Below are positions 8,015-14,218 of a DNA stretch of 14,239 nucleotides, one piece after another. The notes under the pieces were generated by a model. The model ran no database searches. It was not told the origin of the DNA and worked only from the letters and a program-made list of their open reading frames with translations. Made by a program: the position numbers and the translations under genes. Each line of letters starts with the position of its first letter. The stretch's first letter is position 1. The DNA comes from an uncultured Bacilli bacterium (GTDB lineage: Bacteria > Bacillota_I > Bacilli_A > RF39 > UBA660): contig CANQMF010000026.1 in the NCBI GenBank assembly GCA_947624915.1, positions 1-14,239 on the forward strand, in the 5' to 3' direction.

Positions 8015-9058
8015 CTAATGGCTTTTGATTAGAATAGCTAAATCATTATTAGCTGGACTGTTACCGTATCCCATCGCCTTGGTTTTAATTTTCTGAACAT
8101 TTAGGTTACTTTTATCTAGTTCGTCTAGTAGATAATGATAGGAAACGTTTTGATCAGTGTAACCGTTTAAATAATTTAAAAGTTGCTCTTTATCAGCAAA
8201 CATGCTATCGCTAACAAACCATTTATTGGGTTTTAGAAGAAGCTGTTCTTTGATTATATAATCAATCTCTTGATTGTAGCGATATAAATAACTAGCCATA
8301 CAGACTCCATTTGTATTTAGTTTGGTAAGTAATACTTTTTTTATATAGTTAAGATATAATTGGGCATTAAAAACAGATAAATTTTTTCCACAGTTTAAAT
8401 ATTCATATATATTAGATAAAATGATACTGTCGAATGTTATGTTTTGGGGTAAGTGTTTATCCAGTTCGTAAAAAGTACATGGAATAAAATGCCAATTAGT
8501 CTTTTTGACTTTCATTTGTGCTTCATGATAATAAGTGTCATTTGCTAAAAATTTATTTGTCTCTTTGGCGTTTTTAGCAGTTTGTTCTGTAAAAAAGAAT
8601 AAAATTCTGTTAATCATAACGTTATTATAATTAAATAATTCGTATAAAGTATTCCAAAAGGTGCGAATTGGTAACGATAATAAATGATTAATTTTTTGAT
8701 ATATATGGTAGTCTAAAATATACCCATCATCGGTTGCTAAGAAAGTTGTAAAGTCTTGACGATTCAAGTTTTCAATTGCTACTTTTTTCAACTCAGCTAA
8801 ATAGCGAACTAAATGGTTAATGTCAAAAAGATAAATATCTTTAGCTCCTTTGATACTAGCCGCGATAGCTTGATCGCAAGATGCACCGATGGTAAGTGTA
8901 GATGTGAAACTACTGTGCATGCTATCAATATAGGTACTAATATCTTCTGTAGTCATGTGATAAAGAGCTGAGTACTCTTGAAATTGAGGGGTAAATAAAT
9001 CATTAGAAAATATTTTAGCAATATCTTTTTTGACCGTTTCTATACTTGGCGAATCCAT
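8015..9058 (-). CDS. DUF3419-like putative SAM-binding protein
   Basis: 347 residues, cytoplasmic, no signal or membrane segment. Near the N-terminus STLTIGASCDQAIAASIKG (53-71) followed by IYLFDIN (75-81) has the form of a SAM-binding Rossmann start: a glycine loop, then an acidic residue (D79) closing the second strand. FDSIILSNIYEYL (209-221) fits the fourth strand of the same fold. The pairing of a GASCDQ loop with a DIN motif and a following long helix is what I recall for DUF3419, the group containing BtaA-type enzymes that move the aminocarboxypropyl group of SAM onto diacylglycerol. Many members in Bacillota have no known substrate, so only the SAM-binding fold is proposed. Start ATG 9058 has AGGAGG 6 bases upstream. 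It is divergent from gmk. Confidence 0.65.
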   Translation of the reverse strand: MDSPSIETVKKDIAKIFSNDLFTPQFQEYSALYHMTTEDISTYIDSMHSSFTSTLTIGASCDQAIAASIKGAKDIYLFDINHLVRYLAELKKVAIENLNRQDFTTFLATDDGYILDYHIYQKINHLLSLPIRTFWNTLYELFNYNNVMINRILFFFTEQTAKNAKETNKFLANDTYYHEAQMKVKKTNWHFIPCTFYELDKHLPQNITFDSIILSNIYEYLNCGKNLSVFNAQLYLNYIKKVLLTKLNTNGVCMASYLYRYNQEIDYIIKEQLLLKPNKWFVSDSMFADKEQLLNYLNGYTDQNVSYHYLLDELDKSNLNVQKIKTKAMGYGNSPANNDLAILIKSH

Positions 9059-9089
9059 AATATTCCTCCTAATAAATATTATTAAGAAG

Positions 9090-9118
9090 ATGATAATTTA
9101 TTAATAAGCTATGTTGAA
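9090..9118 (-). promoter_or_regulatory. Candidate promoter of the DUF3419-like gene
   Basis: On the minus strand TTCAAC (9118-9113, -35) is 17 bases from TATCAT (9095-9090, five of six -10 bases). It is back to back with the gmk promoter; the two -35 regions are only a few bases apart, so transcription of the two genes may interfere or be shared. Confidence 0.4.
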
Positions 9119-9123
9119 ATATT

Positions 9124-9152
9124 TTGTGTATATGGTTAAAGTTTGATATAAT
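9124..9152 (+). promoter_or_regulatory. Promoter of gmk
   Basis: TTGTGT (9124-9129) is 17 bases before a perfect TATAAT (9147-9152), which is preceded by TGA, making an extended -10. The expected start near 9159 leaves a leader of about 16 bases carrying the GGAGG site. Confidence 0.6.
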
Positions 9153-9174
9153 TATTTTAGCATGGAGGCGTTTT

Positions 9175-9852
9175 ATGATAAAAACAAAAAAACAAGGAGA
9201 TTTAATTATTATTTCCGGTACAACGTGTGCTGGCAAAGGAACTGTAATCAAAAAATTATTAGAGAGACATAATGATATAGTATTGTCTGTATCTTATACA
9301 TCTAGGCCTAAAAGGGAACATGAAATAGATGGCGTTGATTACTATTTTGTTACTAAAGAAGAATTTGAAAAAAAGATTGCTAATAATGATTTCTTAGAAT
9401 ATGCTAAAGTGCAATATGGTGCTTACTATGGTACTCCTAAAAAAGAAATTATTAAACAACTCGATACTGGTAAAGATGTTATATTAGAAATTGATGTACA
9501 AGGGGCTAAACAAATAAAAGCGAAATTTCCTGAAACGGTTTTGATTTTTATTATGGCACCAAGTATGGAAGAAGTAAAAAGAAGAATCAAATTACGTGGT
9601 GATGAAAATAATGAACAAATTGTGGCACGCTTTAAGTTGGCTTATAAAGAGATAAATCAAATTAATGATTATAATTATGTAGTTGTTAATGATGATTTGA
9701 AGGAAGCTGTCGATAAAGTAGAAGCTATTTTAGTTAGTGAAAAATTAAGAGTTGATCGTATTGAAGAAGTGTTTGTAGAAAATGAAGAAGAAATTATTCA
9801 CGAATTTTTAATGGATAAAGAATTTGATAATAAAACAAAATACATAAGTTAG
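9175..9852 (+). CDS. gmk: Guanylate kinase
   Basis: Guanylate kinase phosphorylates GMP to GDP with ATP, an essential step of purine nucleotide supply. Visible motifs are the P-loop GTTCAGKGT (15-23, K21), the GMP-binding signature YTSRPKREHEIDGVDYYFV (41-59, R44 and R47), YGTPK (85-89) and the LEIDVQGA segment (104-111). An RGDENNEQIVARF lid-like region follows. The P-loop has TTC where most guanylate kinases have PSG. The 225-residue chain is about 20 longer than usual because of an acidic C-terminal tail. Start ATG 9175 is set by GGAGG 6 bases upstream; an in-frame ATG at 9124 lies within the -35 region and is discounted. In many Bacillota rpoZ follows gmk, but here the next gene is unrelated to omega. 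Confidence 0.96.
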   Translation: MIKTKKQGDLIIISGTTCAGKGTVIKKLLERHNDIVLSVSYTSRPKREHEIDGVDYYFVTKEEFEKKIANNDFLEYAKVQYGAYYGTPKKEIIKQLDTGKDVILEIDVQGAKQIKAKFPETVLIFIMAPSMEEVKRRIKLRGDENNEQIVARFKLAYKEINQINDYNYVVVNDDLKEAVDKVEAILVSEKLRVDRIEEVFVENEEEIIHEFLMDKEFDNKTKYIS

Positions 9853-9869
9853 TAAATAGTGGTGAAAAA

Positions 9870-10454
9870 ATGGGAATTAAAGCTAAAAATTTGCAGAAAT
9901 TACTAGATGATAAGGTAAATGTTCATCGATATGTTGAAATAAATCAATACGATGATTTATTGAAATATAGCGAGAATCATCCGCATTTTAGTATTCGTTT
10001 TGATCGTGATTTGAAAGAAAAAGGATTGCCTTTTTATGTATATGATGAAGAAGAACATTTGCATGATCGGGAACTTTTTTTGAAGAAAATTTGTCAAGAA
10101 ATGAAAGAATTAGATTGTTCCTTAATTTGCTCTGACGGGCACCAGTTTGATCAAAATTTAAAATTTAACTTTGTTATTGATATAGATAAAGAGTATAATT
10201 TTATTTTGGAGTTGTCATCTAATAAGGTACCGTTAAGGTTAATGTATCAATATAAAACGACTATTATTAGGGGAAACTTACTTAGCAATAAATACGATTA
10301 TTTTCTAAATGATAATAAAGAGTATAATGTAGAAGACATTGAATATTTGTTATTCTACTTATTAGATAAAAAATATAAATATGTTGAAGGGACAATGTAC
10401 AATAAAAAAGTTGGTATGTTAAATGATTATATAGTTATTTGGCAGACAGATTAA
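9870..10454 (+). CDS. Protein of unknown function
   Basis: 194 residues that I do not recognise. It is acidic to neutral, rich in Asp, Lys, Tyr and Leu, and has no signal peptide or membrane segment, so it should be cytoplasmic. Distinct stretches are HPHFSIRFDRDLKEKGLPFYVYDEEE near 37-62, a central FNFVIDIDKEYNFILEL (mixed strand pattern) near 102-118, and a C-terminal EDIEYLLFYLLDKKYKYVEGTMYN. The alternating strands and helices suggest a compact alpha/beta domain. The gene starts 17 bases after the gmk stop codon with GGTGA 4 bases before its ATG, so it is very likely cotranscribed with gmk. Conserved sequence style and a clear ribosome-binding site make it a real gene; no function is offered. 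Confidence 0.75.
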   Translation: MGIKAKNLQKLLDDKVNVHRYVEINQYDDLLKYSENHPHFSIRFDRDLKEKGLPFYVYDEEEHLHDRELFLKKICQEMKELDCSLICSDGHQFDQNLKFNFVIDIDKEYNFILELSSNKVPLRLMYQYKTTIIRGNLLSNKYDYFLNDNKEYNVEDIEYLLFYLLDKKYKYVEGTMYNKKVGMLNDYIVIWQTD

Positions 10455-10471
10455 GAAAGGTGAAGTATAAA

Positions 10472-11149
10472 ATGTCGCAGGTTGTTAATGTGAAAGAAGT
10501 ATATAAAATACAGGCTTGCCTAAATGGTCTACATTTAGAAGAATTTGATGAAAATATAGTAAGATTTATGAACCAACATCTTAGCTATTTTTTGGATAGT
10601 TCAAGAGTAAATAATACGGTTGCTCAGGCATTAGGACAAGATAGTGGAATATTGCTGAGCAATGGAGAGCGTCTTTATCGAATATATTTAAAACCAAATT
10701 ATCGTAATCCTAATTGTATTGTTCTAGAAGTAGCTAGTTTAGATAATCAGATAAGTCAAACGTATAACATTGAATTTATGGGCGACGATAAGACGAGAAT
10801 TTTACTACATAGAAGGATCGGTAAAAAAGATGGTTATAATGACAATGTTAGTGATTTAGTAATAGATAATTTATATGAGCATAAAGATATTAGGCAATCA
10901 AAACGTAAAGAACAGTTTATTGGAGCTAATATGGCTGCTCAAAATAGTTATCTAAAAGAGGTACATATCTTTTATTTAGGCAAGCCAGATAATTATGTTG
11001 AAATGGTTAAGATTGAAGCTGAACCCAATTCTCGTTATAAAACTGGTACTGAATATACCAAACATAAAGAGGGCCATTCTTATCCAATAACGGAAGAGGA
11101 ATTCAAAAATAATATGTTAAAGTTATATGAAAACAAAACTTTTAATTAG
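10472..11149 (+). CDS. Protein of unknown function
   Basis: 225 residues, not recognised. There is no signal peptide or membrane helix. The N-terminal half is helical (VNVKEVYKIQACLNGLHLEEF). The middle has ERLYRIYLKPN and CIVLEVASL strand-like segments, then a basic stretch HKDIRQSKRKEQFIG, and a Lys/Glu-rich C-terminus. The start is ATG 10472: AAAGGTGA (10456-10463) lies 8 bases upstream, whereas a longer frame from a TTG at 10439 has no ribosome-binding site and would overlap the previous gene. It begins 17 bases after the previous stop, so it belongs to the gmk run. A gap of about 95 bases with a possible promoter separates it from the next gene. Confidence 0.75.
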   Translation: MSQVVNVKEVYKIQACLNGLHLEEFDENIVRFMNQHLSYFLDSSRVNNTVAQALGQDSGILLSNGERLYRIYLKPNYRNPNCIVLEVASLDNQISQTYNIEFMGDDKTRILLHRRIGKKDGYNDNVSDLVIDNLYEHKDIRQSKRKEQFIGANMAAQNSYLKEVHIFYLGKPDNYVEMVKIEAEPNSRYKTGTEYTKHKEGHSYPITEEEFKNNMLKLYENKTFN

Positions 11150-11190
11150 ATAAGATTTCAAATTAAATTTGGCACTTATATTCAACAAGA

Positions 11191-11217
11191 TTGAAAAAAA
11201 TCTTTAAATATGATAAT
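11191..11217 (+). promoter_or_regulatory. Weak candidate promoter before the 621-residue unknown gene
   Basis: TTGAAA (11191-11196) is followed after 15 bases by GATAAT (11212-11217). The spacing is short for a sigma-A promoter. The 96-base gap also contains a small dyad, CAAATT-A-AATTTG (11159-11171), and an AT-only-rich hairpin (11187-11204) without a good T run. Confidence 0.28.
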
Positions 11218-11245
11218 CTATATGTAGGATTGTAGGAGTGATATG

Positions 11246-13111
11246 ATGGTAATATTAATGACAAATGATAATGTATCGGTCTATGACATGAGTGAAAGCG
11301 ATTTTGAAAATATTTTAAAAAGTGATGATTCCTTTAGAACTTTAGCTAGTTATCATAAAATATATGATGTACCTAAGAGGGGATTTTCCCTAGAAAAAAT
11401 GAAAAATCAGTTAGATGGTAAAATTGATTCAGTAAAATCATATTATTGTGATAATGGTGATGGATTTGTAAAAAAATATATAAATAATTTAGATGAGATT
11501 AAATATTATGAGGATGGTAATGGCGAATTGTATCCTAGTGATGATTATAAAGAAGATGAACCAGCTAAGGTTAATTTGGAGTGGGCTCAATTGATTGCTT
11601 TAGATAATCAGTTAAATACATGTAATCATATTGAAAATTTATTACCACCCCATTTAGTACCTCAGTTTAAACGATTATATGGTAGTTCTTATTATCGAAA
11701 GTTACGAGCTGGAGTTTTACCAACTATTGAAGATGAAGAAATTTTAGATAGCTTTTACGATGTGGATTCTTACTCAAAATTAATAATAAAAAATACTAAT
11801 GAACCACTAACACCATCTAATATTGAAGGATATATTTTTCTGACGGTTATCCCTGTAGGTATAAATGTTGATGGAAAATGTACTTATTGTGTTGAAGAAT
11901 ACAGAATAACTAAACAAGACATAGAAGAGATTAGAAAAATATACATGAGATATTTGTATAAAGATCGTGTTAAAGTTGGCGATTTGACAGAGAATGAAAA
12001 ATTTAGGTATCTTGATGGGGCTGTTAGAGAATATCGAAAGGCATTAATTAATGATCTTAGTGGCGTTGGTATGAAGAATAGGACCCCATTTAATAGTAAA
12101 CTAATGACATGGAGTGCTTATAAAGGAGCGTTTTTAAATAAGTTTGGCTATGTGGTTGGTGATTTTGATGATACTTGGGTAAAATTTGATAGTATTAGAG
12201 TAGACGGGCGAGTGGTCCAAAATGGTTTTATAGTCCCTGTAACGATTATGAATTACCAAAAAGAAAAAAAACTTGTACAAACTAATGATTATGATGATTC
12301 AATGACTGTTGATGAAATAGATGATGAACCATTAATGGAAAATGGTGCTCAAGGCGAAGATTTATTTAAACATCCTGATGTACTAGAGTTTGTAGATCCA
12401 GTTATGAAAAATGATAATATAACTGAATTTGAAGATAGTTCTAAAGCTGATGATACTTTTGCGCATCCGGACGTTTTATCAACTATAAATGGTAATTCGA
12501 TTTTGGATGATGATCCATTTGCACAACCAGACGTTTTATTACAAAAGGTAGATATTAAAAGTGAACAAAATACTGCTAAAGAGGAAATTAAAAGTAATAA
12601 TATATCGAACAAAAGTAATGACTTAGCTGAACCGTTGGAGCCAAGTATTACATCAACAGGTGAATCATTAGAACAGTCAAACAAAGTTAAAGATTGGTTG
12701 CCACAAGTTGATGCTTTATTACTTGAATTAAAGGAAATCAACACAATGATTAACAATATGTATGCAATGACTGATGATATAAAGAGCCCTGAGATACGCT
12801 CTGCTATGATTGAAAAGATTCAAAATTTAGATAGAAGTAGAAAAGAAACTTTAGAAAGTGTAAATAAAAGATTTCTTACAGTTCAAGAAAAAAGTGGCAT
12901 AACTGAACGAACACTAAATCTTTATATGGATATTTATATGAGTAAATTAGAGTTCTTGGGTAATAATGTTATGCAACTTCGTGAAGAAATAGATAGCATA
13001 ATTGTCTCAGAGGACGATATTTTCCCAGCCAAAAATTTTGCTTTCTTTGATCCTGACGCTGATGATTTAGTAGTTTCTAAAAGAAAAGAGTTAGTAAAGA
13101 AAAATGACTGA
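11246..13111 (+). CDS. Multi-part protein of unknown function with three FxHPDVL motifs
   Basis: 621 residues, not recognised. No signal peptide or membrane helix is seen. Three parts can be told apart. The first is a folded N-terminal region to about 330, with a CTYC pair (C212, C215) and a conserved-looking NRTPFNSKLMTWSAYKGAF segment. The second is an acidic, Ser/Asn/Lys-rich, probably disordered linker of about 345-480, holding three copies of an acidic-x-F-x-[HQ]-P-D-V-L motif. The third is a helical C-terminal region from W484 to about 590, with coiled-coil-like heptads. This looks like a scaffold or adaptor with a tail of short binding motifs, which is inference. AGGAG with TGAT precedes; ATG 11246 gives the same TGAT-to-ATG spacing as addB, and ATG 11243 is the alternative. 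Its last 8 bases overlap dgk. Confidence 0.78.
   Translation: MVILMTNDNVSVYDMSESDFENILKSDDSFRTLASYHKIYDVPKRGFSLEKMKNQLDGKIDSVKSYYCDNGDGFVKKYINNLDEIKYYEDGNGELYPSDDYKEDEPAKVNLEWAQLIALDNQLNTCNHIENLLPPHLVPQFKRLYGSSYYRKLRAGVLPTIEDEEILDSFYDVDSYSKLIIKNTNEPLTPSNIEGYIFLTVIPVGINVDGKCTYCVEEYRITKQDIEEIRKIYMRYLYKDRVKVGDLTENEKFRYLDGAVREYRKALINDLSGVGMKNRTPFNSKLMTWSAYKGAFLNKFGYVVGDFDDTWVKFDSIRVDGRVVQNGFIVPVTIMNYQKEKKLVQTNDYDDSMTVDEIDDEPLMENGAQGEDLFKHPDVLEFVDPVMKNDNITEFEDSSKADDTFAHPDVLSTINGNSILDDDPFAQPDVLLQKVDIKSEQNTAKEEIKSNNISNKSNDLAEPLEPSITSTGESLEQSNKVKDWLPQVDALLLELKEINTMINNMYAMTDDIKSPEIRSAMIEKIQNLDRSRKETLESVNKRFLTVQEKSGITERTLNLYMDIYMSKLEFLGNNVMQLREEIDSIIVSEDDIFPAKNFAFFDPDADDLVVSKRKELVKKND
12356..12538 (+). 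repeat. Three copies of a ten-residue motif within the unknown 621-residue protein
   Basis: Copies are at 12356-12385 (EDLFKHPDVL), 12449-12478 (DDTFAHPDVL) and 12509-12538 (DDPFAQPDVL), with linkers of 21 and 10 residues between them. Codons differ between copies (CATCCTGATGTACTA, CATCCGGACGTTTTA, CAACCAGACGTTTTA), so this is conserved peptide rather than recent DNA duplication. Confidence 0.85.
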
Positions 13112-13487
13112 GTTAAGGAGAAAAGACAAAGGAAATTTTCTCGTGCGCTATGCTAAAAGTTTTTTACATGCCTGTTCTGGTATCGCTTATAGCATAAAGA
13201 ACGAACATAATATTATTATTATGCTTTTGGCTACTGTAATTGTTACTTTAGCCGGTTTTTACTACAATATTTCGACTGGTGAATGGTTGTTTGTGTTATT
13301 GGCGATAGGTGGTGTAATAAGCATGGAAATGGTTAATTCGGCCGTTGAGGCAATTGTTGATCTTATAACAACTGATATTCATCCTTTAGCAAAAATTGCG
13401 AAGGATACAGCATCGGCTGCTAGTCTTATTCTTTGTATTATATCATTGATTGGAGCTGTGATAATATTTATTCCGAAAATATTCTGA
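13104..13487 (+). CDS. Undecaprenol/diacylglycerol kinase, DgkA family
   Basis: 127 residues, an integral membrane kinase with three transmembrane helices (about 36-54, 61-79 and 104-124) after an amphipathic N-terminus. Key residues align with E. coli DgkA: E34 and N36, then E75-x2-N78-x3-E82 in the signature EMVNSAVEAIVDL, and K100-D101. The E-to-E (7) and E-to-K (18) spacings are identical. In Gram-positive bacteria this family phosphorylates undecaprenol with ATP and so recycles the lipid carrier for wall synthesis, hence undecaprenol kinase is more likely than diacylglycerol kinase. Translation is probably coupled to the upstream gene, since its ATG overlaps that gene's stop as ATGACTGA and no good ribosome-binding site is seen. 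In many relatives it sits next to ybeY and era, which are not here. Confidence 0.93.
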   Translation: MTELRRKDKGNFLVRYAKSFLHACSGIAYSIKNEHNIIIMLLATVIVTLAGFYYNISTGEWLFVLLAIGGVISMEMVNSAVEAIVDLITTDIHPLAKIAKDTASAASLILCIISLIGAVIIFIPKIF

Positions 13488-13495
13488 GGGTATTG

Positions 13496-14014
13496 ATGAT
13501 TATGCGAAAATATATATGCATTTTATTGCTTTGCTTTATCACATTGGGTTGTGATAATAAAAATTACATGATTGAGGGAAATTATGCTATTGAAGTTTTA
13601 GATTTTAACGATGAAATCAAACAAGCTGTTTATGATGTAGATCGTGCTAATATTGGCCAGAATGAGGTTACTTTATATCTGTTTTATAGTTCATCATGTT
13701 CCCATTGTCATGATGAGATGACATGGCTTGATAGCATAGTTTCAAATTATGAATTTTTACACATTGAAAAGTATGAGGCCAGTCAAAATAACTCATTATA
13801 TGATAAGGTATTATCACAGATGGGTATTAACGAACGATATGTGCCACTTACAATTATTGGTGATTATTACTATATTGGCTTTTCAGAGAGTAAGAAGGCT
13901 GATTTCATAAAGAAAATTGAGGACTATTCAAAATATAAAAGTTGTGATATGGTACAAACAATTGTTAATGGTGGAGATTTGGAAAAATGTAAGAAAATAA
14001 ATGAAAAAGAATAA
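13496..14014 (+). CDS. Thioredoxin-fold lipoprotein
   Basis: 172 residues. MIMRKYICILLLCFITLGC is a lipoprotein signal with Cys 19 as the lipidation site, placing the protein on the outer face of the membrane. The mature part contains VTLYLFYSSSCSHCHDEM with the redox pair C68-S-H-C71, and a likely cis-proline at P117 in YVPLTIIGDYYYIGF, the hallmarks of a thioredoxin fold. Two further cysteines, C150 and C165, lie in a C-terminal helix-like extension. The likely role is thiol-disulfide exchange on secreted or membrane proteins; whether it oxidises, reduces or isomerises cannot be told. Start ATG 13496 has GAGGG 5 bases upstream; ATG 13502 is an alternative. It begins 8 bases after the dgk stop, so the two are cotranscribed. 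No terminator follows before the tRNA. Confidence 0.88.
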   Translation: MIMRKYICILLLCFITLGCDNKNYMIEGNYAIEVLDFNDEIKQAVYDVDRANIGQNEVTLYLFYSSSCSHCHDEMTWLDSIVSNYEFLHIEKYEASQNNSLYDKVLSQMGINERYVPLTIIGDYYYIGFSESKKADFIKKIEDYSKYKSCDMVQTIVNGGDLEKCKKINEKE

Positions 14015-14020
14015 AAAAGC

Positions 14021-14049
14021 TTGCGTAAATAGCTCAAATATGATATATT
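14021..14049 (+). promoter_or_regulatory. Promoter of the tRNA-Met gene
   Basis: TTGCGT (14021-14026) is 17 bases before TATATT (14044-14049), with TGA just upstream of the -10. The start expected near 14056 gives a 5' leader of about 12 bases before the tRNA. Confidence 0.6.
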
Positions 14050-14067
14050 TATATTGCTTGCTTTTGT

Positions 14068-14144
14068 GGCGATGTAGCTCAGTTGGCTAGAGCGCATGGT
14101 TCATACCCATGATGTCGAGAGTTCGAATCTCCCCGTCGCCACCA
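14068..14144 (+). tRNA. tRNA-Met (CAU), elongator type
   Basis: A complete 77-base cloverleaf. The acceptor stem is GGCGATG/CGTCGCC with one G-T wobble. The D stem is GCTC/GAGC. The anticodon stem is CATGG/CCATG with loop TTCATAC (anticodon CAT at 14102-14104), and the T loop is TTCGAAT. Discriminator A and CCA are encoded. The paired first base and the lack of three G-C pairs at the anticodon stem rule out initiator tRNA. The GGTTCATACCC core resembles elongator tRNA-Met of Bacillus rather than the Ile2 tRNA, which is modified to read AUA. The T stem has an A-C mismatch (14118 with 14132). Confidence 0.93.
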
Positions 14145-14145
14145 G

Positions 14146-14179
14146 ATTGATACTAAACTCGGACTTTTCGAGTATCAAT
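14146..14179 (+). other. Stem-loop directly after the tRNA
   Basis: ATTGATA (14146-14152) pairs with TATCAAT (14173-14179), and CTCG (14158-14161) with CGAG (14169-14172), around a 7-base loop with a 5-base bulge. It starts two bases after the CCA end and lacks a T run. It probably belongs to the tRNA 3' trailer, as a processing guide or part of a double hairpin terminator. Confidence 0.6.
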
Positions 14180-14181
14180 AT

Positions 14182-14208
14182 AAAACGACTTGTCAAAAAG
14201 TCGTTTTT
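14182..14208 (+). terminator. Intrinsic terminator of the tRNA unit
   Basis: AAAACGACTT (14182-14191) pairs with AAGTCGTTTT (14198-14207) around a 6-base loop, ending in a T run. It may work on both strands. Confidence 0.85.
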
Positions 14209-14218
14209 ATGTTATTAT
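14190..14218 (+). promoter_or_regulatory. Promoter overlapping the terminator, reading out of the window
   Basis: TTGTCA (14190-14195, five of six) is 17 bases before TATTAT (14213-14218, five of six). The -35 lies in the stem and loop of the preceding terminator. Transcription would begin near 14225, just before a CAAG-GAAA-CTTG hairpin at 14227-14238. The gene served is outside the window. Confidence 0.55.

Noticed and set aside
9870..10454. Omega subunit (rpoZ), expected after gmk
   Set aside because: Too long (194 residues) and without omega's N-terminal sequence pattern.
11187..11204. Hairpin AAGATT/AATCTT as a terminator after 10472-11149
   Set aside because: Six weak base pairs with one G-C and no T run; unlikely to terminate.
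12349..12756. Open frame on the minus strand inside the 621-residue gene
   Set aside because: Antisense to a well-supported gene, Ser/Leu-rich in the way expected from reading Asp/Asn codons backwards, and no ribosome-binding site.
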